16,022 nt of DNA, from contig JAUXIU010000004.1 in assembly GCA_030620895.1 (NCBI GenBank), positions 1 to 16,022 on the forward strand. The letters are read 5' to 3'. The notes under the pieces are model-generated. The model did not search any database. It saw nothing but the letters and a program-made list of their open reading frames with translations, and was not told the DNA's origin. Below, in pieces: positions 6,583 to 13,724 of the stretch. Source of the stretch: Deltaproteobacteria bacterium (GTDB taxonomy: Bacteria > Desulfobacterota > GWC2-55-46 > S146-70 > JAUXIU01). Each line of letters starts with the position of its first letter. Position 1 is the stretch's first letter. The position numbers were made by a program, and so were the translations under genes.

Positions 6583-7851
6583 TTATTGGGCAACCTTTTT
6601 CTTGCCCCTTCCTTTTCTTTTCAGACCTTCCAATCTAGCCTTCTTAGAAACCACAACGATACCAGAGGGAGAGACTTTGAATCTCCTGCGGTCTCTTTCA
6701 AGATTATAACCAATCTCTGTGTTTGGTGGAATATCCACATACTTATCAATTATCGCCCTTCTTATCTTTGCATAACGTCCAACATTGACACCTTCCATTA
6801 ATACGGACTCCGAGACATGTGAAAAGCTGTTTATCCGCACTAGAGGAGAGAGGATTGACCTGTTTACATTCCCGCCACTGATGATACAGCCCTCCGTTAC
6901 CAGGGAATCGGTTGCAGTCCCTACCCTGCCTTGCTCTTTATCGGCAAAGACAAATTTTGCAGGTGGGAGTGGTGGATAGTAGCTCCTTATGGGCCAGTTT
7001 TTATTGTATAGGTTAAAAATGGGTGAAACTTCGACAAGATCCATATTTGCCTGCCAGTAAGAATCGATACTCCCAACATCCCTCCAATATCCCTCTTCGC
7101 TCTCCGTTGTATCGGATATTTTATTATTAGAAAAATCATAGGCACATATCTTATATCTTCCTAGCATCCGTGTAATAATATCTCTTCCAAAGTCGTGGGA
7201 AGTTGGTTCCTTGCTATCCTTTTTCACTTCTTTTATGAGGACATCTGTGTTGAATATATAGTTACCCATAGAAGCAAGTGCCTTCTCCGGCTGTCCCGGT
7301 ATAGGTTTAGGATGTTCTGGCTTCTCATCAAACCCTGTTACAGTCCAGACATCGTCAACACCAATTATTCCGAAATCCCTGCCCTTACTTAAAGACACAG
7401 GAATTGCTGATACAGTAACATCTGCTCTCCTCTGTATATGGTATTCAAGCATCTGACGTACATCCATCTTATATATATGGTCTGCCCCGAAGACACATAC
7501 GTAGTCAGGACTTGTATCGTGTATAAGATTGAGGTTCTGGTATACCGCATCCGCACTCCCCTTATACCATCTCTTCCCAATCTTCATCTGTGGAGGAACT
7601 GGCTCAACATAGTGGTTCAAGATTGGAGAAAGTCTCCACGCAAGAGAGATGTGTCTTGTCAGGGACTCTGATTTGAACTGAGTGAGGACATATATCTTGT
7701 AAAAACCAGAGTTCACAAAATTGCTGAGGACAAAGTCTACAATGCGGTATCGCCCGCCAAACGGCACTGCAGGTTTTGCTCTATCTTTGGTAAGAGGATA
7801 GAGTCTCTTTCCTGCTCCACCTGCCAAAATTATTGTTAAGACATTCTGCAT
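6583..7851 (-). CDS. glgC: Glucose-1-phosphate adenylyltransferase (ADP-glucose pyrophosphorylase)
   Basis: Makes ADP-glucose from glucose 1-phosphate and ATP, the first committed and usually allosterically controlled step of glycogen synthesis. Seen: 422 residues, close to the usual bacterial length. The nucleotidyltransferase signature LAGGAGKRLYPLT is at 9-21, followed by the activator and substrate region RAKPAVPFGGRYRIVDF. GSADAVYQN, FGADHIYKMD and GFDEKPEHP are the expected ATP and sugar-phosphate motifs. A left-handed beta-helix tail follows, with hexapeptide-like repeats from about 310 to 400. It opens the minus-strand gene run, with surE 3 bases downstream, suggesting glycogen storage is co-expressed with the survival genes. 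I see no convincing promoter in the 143 bases up to tRNA-Pro. Confidence 0.96.
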   Translation of the reverse strand: MQNVLTIILAGGAGKRLYPLTKDRAKPAVPFGGRYRIVDFVLSNFVNSGFYKIYVLTQFKSESLTRHISLAWRLSPILNHYVEPVPPQMKIGKRWYKGSADAVYQNLNLIHDTSPDYVCVFGADHIYKMDVRQMLEYHIQRRADVTVSAIPVSLSKGRDFGIIGVDDVWTVTGFDEKPEHPKPIPGQPEKALASMGNYIFNTDVLIKEVKKDSKEPTSHDFGRDIITRMLGRYKICAYDFSNNKISDTTESEEGYWRDVGSIDSYWQANMDLVEVSPIFNLYNKNWPIRSYYPPLPPAKFVFADKEQGRVGTATDSLVTEGCIISGGNVNRSILSPLVRINSFSHVSESVLMEGVNVGRYAKIRRAIIDKYVDIPPNTEIGYNLERDRRRFKVSPSGIVVVSKKARLEGLKRKGRGKKKVAQ

Positions 7852-7994
7852 TTTGTTCTTTTAACCACCCTCTTATGGTTTTACCTGAGTGTGATTAAGC
7901 CAACATCTTGTGTATCCCATTAAGTCAATAGATATTCACTCTTCTGAATAAGAGGCTGAAGGAGCGATGAAGATATTAAAAAGGAATGAAAAGA

Positions 7995-8074
<80 letters not shown>

Positions 8075-8091
8075 AATTAGCATTCATCATT

Positions 8092-8263
8092 GGAAACTGC
8101 ATCAGTGTTCGAATGAGTTTCCGGATAGACACCGATTAGCATTATACAGAGCGTCATAACAGGATGCACGCCGTAAGCCCCGCCCTGTGGGCGGTGCATC
8201 TTCACTTTGCATACCTGCGTTGCTCGAACACTCTGTATGCGCATCTATTTATGACGTTGTATA
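8092..8263. repeat. Complex nested palindromic element (MITE- or BIME-like)
   Basis: Seen: several interlocking inverted repeats in 172 bases. GGAAACT (8092-8098) pairs with AGTTTCC (8116-8122). GTGTTCGA (8105-8112) pairs with TCGAACAC (8224-8231). TATACA and CGTCATAA (8143-8148, 8152-8159) pair with TTATGACG and TGTATA (8249-8256, 8258-8263). GATGCAC (8163-8169) pairs with GTGCATC (8194-8200). CCGCCC-TGT-GGGCGG occupies 8180-8194, and GCATAC (8209-8214) pairs with GTATGC (8235-8240). No coding frame was found. It lies between merR and tRNA-Pro and accounts for most of the 251-bp gap. A nonautonomous repeat is the best guess; a structured RNA is the alternative. Confidence 0.55.
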
Positions 8264-8322
8264 TAACTATGTATTAAGACAACTAAAACGCCTGTATATT
8301 TGCAGCAAGAATTATTTCTTTA

Positions 8323-8682
8323 CTATTTAAGCACTCGCTGTATTGATAATAGATTAGTCCTGATAGACTTAAGCGCTTTTACATATATCTTATCTGTAAA
8401 GTTCATACTAAGTTGCTCATTCCTCCGCCTTTGTAGTTCTTGTATCCTCCTTTTTGCGCCTACAAGCGTAAACTTCTCATTATAGATGAGGCGCTTAATT
8501 TCAAGTATCAACTCCACATTTTCCCTGCTGTAGATTCTCTGATTTGACTTTGTCTTCTGGGGTCTTATCATATTAAATTCAGACTCCCAGTAACGGAGTA
8601 TATATGGTTTTATCTTTGTTATCTCACTAACCGCACCGATCTTGAAATATTGCTTATCGGGAACAATAGATATATCCTTCAT
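8323..8682 (-). CDS. MerR-family transcriptional regulator
   Basis: A small one-domain DNA-binding regulator of 119 residues. Seen: the winged helix at about 12-80 (YFKIGAVSEITKIKPYILRYWESEF, then RPQKTKSNQRIYSRENVELI), with the Y-LRYWE and R-Y-R patterns of the MerR/SoxR superfamily, then a short coiled helix (KRRIQELQRRRNEQL). There is no effector-binding domain and no metal-binding Cys. It overlaps the ihfA stop by 4 bases. A short MerR protein next to ihfA and pheT is a recurring arrangement in Nitrospirota and deltaproteobacterial genomes; its targets are unknown. Last gene of the thrS operon. Confidence 0.9.
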   Translation of the reverse strand: MKDISIVPDKQYFKIGAVSEITKIKPYILRYWESEFNMIRPQKTKSNQRIYSRENVELILEIKRLIYNEKFTLVGAKRRIQELQRRRNEQLSMNFTDKIYVKALKSIRTNLLSIQRVLK

Positions 8683-8954
8683 GAGTTGATAGCCTTCTTT
8701 AGTATCTGACTCGCCTTAAAGGTCATGACCTTTCTTGGCTCTATGGTTATCTCCTCGCCAGTCTGGGGGTTTCTTCCCCTTCTTGCCCTCTTCTGCCTAA
8801 CAGAAAAATTCCCAAAACCCGATACCTTGATCTTTTCATTCCTCTCCAGCGTCTCCTTGATGGTTTCGAACACAGCATCCACCACCTCTGACACATCTTT
8901 CTTGGAATAACCAAATTTTTCAAAAATGCTTTCTACTATATCCATTTTTGTCAT
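8679..8954 (-). CDS. ihfA: Integration host factor subunit alpha (HU/IHF family)
   Basis: A nucleoid protein that bends DNA sharply as a heterodimer with IHF-beta, assisting transcription, replication and recombination. Seen: 91 residues; the dimerising helices of residues 1-40; the family signature GFGNFSVRQKRARRGRNPQTGEEI at about 46-69, with the DNA-inserting Pro in RNPQTG; and PRKVMTFKAS. The position right after pheT matches the classical pheST-ihfA order and supports alpha over HU. A strong AAGGAGGGG is followed by TAAA and the ATG. Confidence 0.95.
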   Translation of the reverse strand: MTKMDIVESIFEKFGYSKKDVSEVVDAVFETIKETLERNEKIKVSGFGNFSVRQKRARRGRNPQTGEEITIEPRKVMTFKASQILKKAINS

Positions 8955-8974
8955 TTTACCCCTCCTTTTGAATA

Positions 8975-11395
8975 TTATAATTTTACCGTGTTAGATTCTA
9001 CATCCCTTATTTCAATCTTGAAATGATCAGTTAGTTCCCTCAATATCCTACTATGAAAATGGCTCACCTCTTCATCGGTTAACGTCCTTTCTATAGACCG
9101 ATATGTGATCCTTATTGCCATGCTAACCCTTTCTTCTGCAATATTCCTACCGCAGTATACATCAAACAACTCAACATCTTCAATGATTTTTGCATCTAAG
9201 GACATTATGTATTGTGGTATTTTTTTATATTCTATTGTGCGATCTGTTATAAAGGATATGTCCCTCTTTATTGCCGGATACTTTGGAATAGCCTTATACT
9301 TCCCAAAAGGCATATAGTATCTTGAAAAGATATCAGCAGAGACCTCGAAGATATATGCTGATTCTTCTATATCAAGAGCTTTAAGTGTGGCTGGGTGAAC
9401 CTCTCCGATAAAGCCGGCTTCATCACTGTCTAAAAATAATCTTGCAGATTTGCCGGGATGAAGGAATGGGATATCCTTAGATCCGTCAAAAGATGCATTG
9501 CGTATTTTTAGTCCGTCCAATAAATGCTCAACAGACCCCTTGATGTCATAGAAGTCTACCTGATCCTTGGGTTGATTCCAGCTCAACCCATATCTATGCC
9601 CATATATAAGTCCTGCTATATGTTCCCTTTCAACCGGCAATCTGTCATCAGGTTCGAATGTACGGCCTATTTCGAATATCCTTATATCTCTATTCTCCCT
9701 GTTAATGTTATATTTCAATGTTTCAAGTAACGATGGAAATAGATACCCTCTGAGCACAGTCTGTTCTTCTGACAGTGGATTGAGTAGACTTATTGCTTCT
9801 GTCTTATCAATGTCAGCAATGTTAAAGGTACTCTGCGCGACAAAACTGTAATTTATAACCTCAAAGAATCCATAGTCTGAGAGAATCTCCCTTGCGGTAT
9901 CATTGACCTCTAGCATCCTTCCCTTTTCAACAGGTGAAATCCTTGCCTTGGGAAGGGTTGAAGGGATATTTTCATAAGAGGTGAGCCTTGCAACCTCTTC
10001 TATAAGGTCCACCTCCCTTTCAATATCCAATCTGTAGGCAGGAGGTAGCGCAATAAATACCCCTTTCTTTCTAGAGGTCTTTAATTCTATTCCCAGCCTC
10101 TTTAATATCTGCTTTATACTAGCCTCTTTGATATCGGTTCCGAGTAAGGAATTTATCCTATCAGTATTTACCTCTATTTTTGGTGGCACATATTTATCGG
10201 GATATACATCTACAGATCCGCATATAACCCTTCCATCTGCAATTTCAGAGATCATCTCTGCAGCCCTATCTATAACAGGGCCTATACCCTCAATATTGAC
10301 ACCCCTTTCAAACCTGTAAGATGATTCAGATGATAGCCCCAGCCTCCTGGATGCTCTCCGTATAGAAGCAGGATCAAAGAAGGCACACTCTAGAAGCACC
10401 CTTTGAGTCTCTTCTCCTATCTCTGTCCTATTTCCACCCATTATGCCAGCCAGAGCCACCGGGCCAGCTCCATCAGCTATTACAGGGACCTCCTTAGTCA
10501 GCGCTCTTATTATACCATCAAGGGTTTCAATTGATTCACCATCTTCTGCAAAGCGGACAACAATCCTTCTTTTATCTAGCAGGTCATAATCGAATGCATG
10601 TAATGGTTGACCGTATTCGAGCATTACATGGTTTGTGATATCAACAAGATTGTTTATGGCCCTTATACCGTGCATTTCGAGCCTTTTTTTAAGCCATAGA
10701 GGCGATGGTCTTACTGTAACACCTTCAACTATCCTTGCTGTGTACCTTCTGCAAAGAGAGGGCAGTTCGTTCTCTATTGATATCATTTTCGCTATATCCC
10801 TATCATCACAACTGCCGGGTGAAGAGGGATGTTTCTTCAAAGGTCTTCCTGTAATAGCCGCTATCTCTCTTGCTATCCCAATTATGCCAAGACAATCAGG
10901 ACGGTTTGGAGTTATACTTATATTGAGTATGGAATCACTAATGCCAAGATACTCATGGATTCCCATACCCAATGTGGCATCGGCATCGAAAATCATGATT
11001 CTTTCTGAGTCTTCACCCAGACCTAGTTCTGCTTCAGAACATATCATACCATCAGATTCCACTCCACGTATGGGCACCTTTTTTATATGCACATTATTCG
11101 GCAAGACGGCTCCGGGTAATGCAAGCGGTACCATGTCACCAACACCAATATTCTCTGCGCCACAGACTATCCTGTACCTTTCTTTATCTGTAGTAACCTC
11201 ACAGACGGATAGCTTCTCTGCATTTGGATGCTTATCGATAGAGAGTATCTTTGCGACCTGGACACCTTGGACATCCATACCTACAGTCTCTATACCTTCA
11301 ACCTCAAAACCAGACATGGTAAGAGATTCCGCCAGCTCCTGTGGCATAAAGTCAATATCCACAAATTCTTTTAACCACTTTAGACTTGCCTTCAT
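8975..11395 (-). CDS. pheT: Phenylalanyl-tRNA synthetase beta subunit
   Basis: The large subunit of the alpha2-beta2 enzyme that charges tRNA-Phe; it holds tRNA-binding and editing domains. Seen: 806 residues, normal for the family. The EMAP-like tRNA-binding domain is at about 40-150 (GVQVAKILSIDKHPNAEKLSVCEV and DGMICSEAELGL). The B3/B4 editing domain is at roughly 200-390, B5 at about 400-470 (YRLDIEREVDLIEEVARLTSYENI follows), then a catalytic-like core. The C-terminal ferredoxin-fold anticodon-binding domain is at about 714-806 (YKAIPKYPAIKRDISF). It starts 49 bases after pheS with no obvious binding site, and ihfA follows after 20 bases. Confidence 0.98.
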   Translation of the reverse strand: MKASLKWLKEFVDIDFMPQELAESLTMSGFEVEGIETVGMDVQGVQVAKILSIDKHPNAEKLSVCEVTTDKERYRIVCGAENIGVGDMVPLALPGAVLPNNVHIKKVPIRGVESDGMICSEAELGLGEDSERIMIFDADATLGMGIHEYLGISDSILNISITPNRPDCLGIIGIAREIAAITGRPLKKHPSSPGSCDDRDIAKMISIENELPSLCRRYTARIVEGVTVRPSPLWLKKRLEMHGIRAINNLVDITNHVMLEYGQPLHAFDYDLLDKRRIVVRFAEDGESIETLDGIIRALTKEVPVIADGAGPVALAGIMGGNRTEIGEETQRVLLECAFFDPASIRRASRRLGLSSESSYRFERGVNIEGIGPVIDRAAEMISEIADGRVICGSVDVYPDKYVPPKIEVNTDRINSLLGTDIKEASIKQILKRLGIELKTSRKKGVFIALPPAYRLDIEREVDLIEEVARLTSYENIPSTLPKARISPVEKGRMLEVNDTAREILSDYGFFEVINYSFVAQSTFNIADIDKTEAISLLNPLSEEQTVLRGYLFPSLLETLKYNINRENRDIRIFEIGRTFEPDDRLPVEREHIAGLIYGHRYGLSWNQPKDQVDFYDIKGSVEHLLDGLKIRNASFDGSKDIPFLHPGKSARLFLDSDEAGFIGEVHPATLKALDIEESAYIFEVSADIFSRYYMPFGKYKAIPKYPAIKRDISFITDRTIEYKKIPQYIMSLDAKIIEDVELFDVYCGRNIAEERVSMAIRITYRSIERTLTDEEVSHFHSRILRELTDHFKIEIRDVESNTVKL

Positions 11396-11444
11396 TGTAA
11401 TTTCATGTGCTTAATATACTTACTTATATAATTCACGTAATATG

Positions 11445-12461
11445 CTAGAATTGTTCCAGAAATCTCAGGTCGTTCTCAAAGAAGAGTCTTATGTCGTCTA
11501 TACCGAACTTCAGCATCGTTATGCGCTCGATGCCAACCCCGAAGGCAAAACCAGAGTACTTCGTAGAGTCATAATCAACGGAATTAAAGACCTCAGGGTG
11601 GATCATCCCTGCCCCCAGTATCTCAAGCCATCCACTATCCTTACATACTCGACACCCCTTGCCCTCGCATATGAGACATCTTATATCCACCTCTGCGCTT
11701 GGCTCAGTCAAAGGGAAAAAGCTCGGCCTGAATCTTATACCTATATCTTTATAAAATAAACTTTGCAGAAAGACAATAAGAAGCCCTTTAAGGTCCCCAA
11801 ATGTAATCCCTTCATCTACCATAAACCCTTCTACCTGATGGAACATGGGTGTATGTGATAAGTCTGAATCTCTCCTGTAAACCTTACCTGGGGCAATGAC
11901 CCGAAGCGGCGGTCTGCAAGTTTTCATATATCTTATCTGAACCGGGGATGTATGGGTCCTCAGGAGAATCTCATTGTCTATATAGAACGTATCCTGCATG
12001 TCGCGGGCAGGATGGTCTTTTGGAATATTCAGTGCCTCAAAATTATAATAATCCAGTTCTACCTCTGGTCCTTCAGCCACCTCGAAACCGAGACCCAGAA
12101 ATATCTCTTCTACCTCCCCCATTACCCTTGTGACTGGATGTATTCTTCCAAGCGGAGGTCTTCTGCCAGGAAGTGTTATATCAAGAATACCACTCTTAAG
12201 GCTGTCTTCCTGTTCTTTTACAGAGAAGTCATTGAGGAGGGTTGTAATCTTTTCTTCAAGCCGTTTCTTTATATCGTTTGTCAGTTTGCCTAAAGAACGG
12301 CGCTCATCTTCAGGGAGTTTTGAAAGTTCTCTTGTTATACTTGTAAGCTCACCTTTTCTTCCCAGGTACCTGACCTTTAATTCGGTGACAATATCTTTAT
12401 CTGCCGCGGCGGATAATTTACGCAAAGCATCTTCTTCAAGTTGTTCCAGCCTTTCTCTCAT
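11445..12461 (-). CDS. pheS: Phenylalanyl-tRNA synthetase alpha subunit
   Basis: The catalytic subunit of phenylalanyl-tRNA synthetase (class II): it activates Phe with ATP and transfers it to tRNA-Phe. Seen: 338 residues; an N-terminal coiled coil (about 1-90) for tRNA contact; the catalytic domain with motif 2 (APGKVYRRDSDLSHTPMFHQ); a four-Cys segment CLICEGKGCRVC at about 268; and motif 3 (GFAFGVGIERITMLKFG). It begins 4 bases after the rplT stop, implying coupling. No Phe-rich leader peptide or attenuator lies directly ahead, unlike enterobacterial pheST. Confidence 0.98.
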   Translation of the reverse strand: MRERLEQLEEDALRKLSAAADKDIVTELKVRYLGRKGELTSITRELSKLPEDERRSLGKLTNDIKKRLEEKITTLLNDFSVKEQEDSLKSGILDITLPGRRPPLGRIHPVTRVMGEVEEIFLGLGFEVAEGPEVELDYYNFEALNIPKDHPARDMQDTFYIDNEILLRTHTSPVQIRYMKTCRPPLRVIAPGKVYRRDSDLSHTPMFHQVEGFMVDEGITFGDLKGLLIVFLQSLFYKDIGIRFRPSFFPLTEPSAEVDIRCLICEGKGCRVCKDSGWLEILGAGMIHPEVFNSVDYDSTKYSGFAFGVGIERITMLKFGIDDIRLFFENDLRFLEQF

Positions 12462-12465
12462 AATC

Positions 12466-12819
12466 TCAAATCTGCTGTTTTGCGATAGAGGCTATCTTTG
12501 CAAATCCTTGAGGGTCCTTGACTGCCAATTCTGCCAGGTTCTTTCTGTCGATCTCAATATTTGACTTTTTTAGTCCATTAATAAGACGGTTGTATGAGAT
12601 GTCATTGAGTCTTGCAGCTGCGTTAATACGTATTATCCAGAGGCTTCTGAATTCTCTCTTTCTTACCTTTCTGTCTCTGTATGCATATGAAAGCGCCTTA
12701 TCAACCGCCTCTGTAGCTATCCTGTACAGCCTGCTCCTTGTCCCCCTGTACCCCTTGGCCGCTTTCATGACCTTTCTTCTCTTCTTATGGGCATGAATCG
12801 CCCTTTTAACCCTTGGCAT
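12466..12819 (-). CDS. rplT: 50S ribosomal protein L20
   Basis: A 23S rRNA-binding protein needed early in 50S assembly; in several bacteria it represses the infC-rpmI-rplT mRNA. Seen: 117 residues, standard length, with the basic N-terminal arm [26 protein letters not shown] and the core [14 protein letters not shown]...[30 protein letters not shown] lies 9 bases before the ATG. rpmI is 55 bases upstream. I could not identify a specific L20 operator by eye. Confidence 0.98.
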   Translation of the reverse strand: MPRVKRAIHAHKKRRKVMKAAKGYRGTRSRLYRIATEAVDKALSYAYRDRKVRKREFRSLWIIRINAAARLNDISYNRLINGLKKSNIEIDRKNLAELAVKDPQGFAKIASIAKQQI

Positions 12820-12874
12820 ATACTATCGCTCCTTTCTCCTTTTATAATCTCTTTAACATCGGGTTTCCCATACC

Positions 12875-13072
12875 TTAACGGTACGGAATAAGCCTTTCAA
12901 TGCTTTTCGTGTCACTACTTGCCACAAAAACATCCTTGCTCAATGAATTCTTCCTCTTTCGTGACTTGTTAGTCAGGATGTGCCGCAAACCTGATTTCCT
13001 TCTCTTTATCTTTCCGGTTGCAGTGAAACGAAATCTCTTGGCTGCTCCGCGATTTGTCTTTATCTTAGGCAT
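12875..13072 (-). CDS. rpmI: 50S ribosomal protein L35
   Basis: A small basic protein of the large ribosomal subunit. Seen: 65 residues with the family opening [28 protein letters not shown] and the segment [21 protein letters not shown] followed by TAAG precedes the ATG, a near-ideal binding site. It lies between infC and rplT as usual, but the 124-bp gap to infC is long for this operon and is filled mostly by a heptamer repeat. Confidence 0.97.
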   Translation of the reverse strand: MPKIKTNRGAAKRFRFTATGKIKRRKSGLRHILTNKSRKRKNSLSKDVFVASSDTKSIERLIPYR

Positions 13073-13100
13073 CTTACCTCCTCACGGCAATAAATTTCCG

Positions 13101-13191
13101 TTAATCGTGTATCGTGCATCGTGATTCGAGTTACGATCCACGATTCACGAATCACGAACGACGGTTTTTCAATCTTCAATCTTCAATATTA
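13101..13191. repeat. Second heptamer-phased palindromic repeat
   Basis: Seen: 13 units of 7 bases in one phase: TTAATCG, TGTATCG, TGCATCG and TGATTCG, then AGTTACG (13129-13135), then inverted units ATCCACG, ATTCACG, AATCACG and AACGACG, then GTTTTTC and two AATCTTC units. The left and right units are complementary, so a hairpin around AGTTACG is expected. The order of left units, AGTTACG, right units, AACNACG and GTTTTT is the same as at 4459-4543. It sits inside the thrS-merR operon between infC and rpmI. Confidence 0.75.
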
Positions 13192-13196
13192 CTTAG

Positions 13197-13724
13197 CTAT
13201 TTACTCATCGGGGCAAAGACCATTATCATCCTTCTTCCTTCCCGTTTGGGGTGCTGTTCTATAGTACTAACATCTTTTAACTCATCGGCAACTCGATCAA
13301 GCATCTTTCTGCCTAATTCTGTATGAGCAAGCTCCCTTCCCCTGAAGAGTACAAAGACCCTTACTTTATTACCGCTCTCCAAAAACTTTTTGATATTCCG
13401 AAGTTTATACTGGAGGTCATGTTCATCGGTTCTTGGCCTCATCCTCATCTCCTTTACAACGATGACCGATTGCTTCTTCTTGGCTGTATGGGCCTTCTTA
13501 CTTTGCTGGTACTTATACTTACCGTAATCCATAACCTTGCAAACAGGGGGATCAGCACCTCCGGATATCTCCACAAGATCAAGACCAGCCTCCTCAGCTG
13601 TCTTTATAGCATCCTGTATACCCAGTACCCCTAACTGCTTGCCTTCCTGGTCAATAACTCTTACATTCTGGGCCCTTATTGCCCTATTTACTCTTGTCCT
13701 TGGCAGTCTAATTTGTCTTCTTAT
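13197..13724 (-). CDS. infC: Translation initiation factor IF-3, with a non-canonical ATA start
   Basis: IF-3 binds the 30S subunit, prevents premature joining of 50S and checks the start codon and initiator tRNA. Seen: from ATA 13724 the protein has 175 residues, the normal length, with the N-domain (LPRTRVNRAIRAQNVRVIDQ ... LGVLGIQDAIKTAEEAGLDLVEIS) and C-domain (EMRMRPRTDEHDLQYKLRN ... KMLDRVADEL). The first GTG (13574) would remove 50 residues of the N-domain. Upstream the frame meets a stop at once, leaving only ATC, ATA or ATT; ATA has GGGGG 9 bases ahead and overlaps the thrS stop by 4 bases. Known: infC often uses rare starts such as AUU for self-control, because IF-3 discriminates against them. 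I infer the same here. Confidence 0.93.
   Translation of the reverse strand: MRRQIRLPRTRVNRAIRAQNVRVIDQEGKQLGVLGIQDAIKTAEEAGLDLVEISGGADPPVCKVMDYGKYKYQQSKKAHTAKKKQSVIVVKEMRMRPRTDEHDLQYKLRNIKKFLESGNKVRVFVLFRGRELAHTELGRKMLDRVADELKDVSTIEQHPKREGRRMIMVFAPMSK

Noticed and set aside
7900-7928. glgC promoter based on TTGACT (minus strand, 7928-7923)
   Set aside because: No acceptable -10 box at 16-18 bases (TGTTGG or similar only).
8092-8263. Second tRNA or tRNA fragment beside tRNA-Pro
   Set aside because: TTCGAA occurs but no acceptor or anticodon arm can be built around it.
10635-11414. 259-codon + strand open frame
   Set aside because: It lies entirely over pheT on the opposite strand, has low-complexity Ser/Pro-rich composition and no family features; it is a shadow of the real gene.
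12130-12564. 144-codon + strand open frame
   Set aside because: Antisense to pheS and rplT, Ser/Leu-rich; shadow frame.
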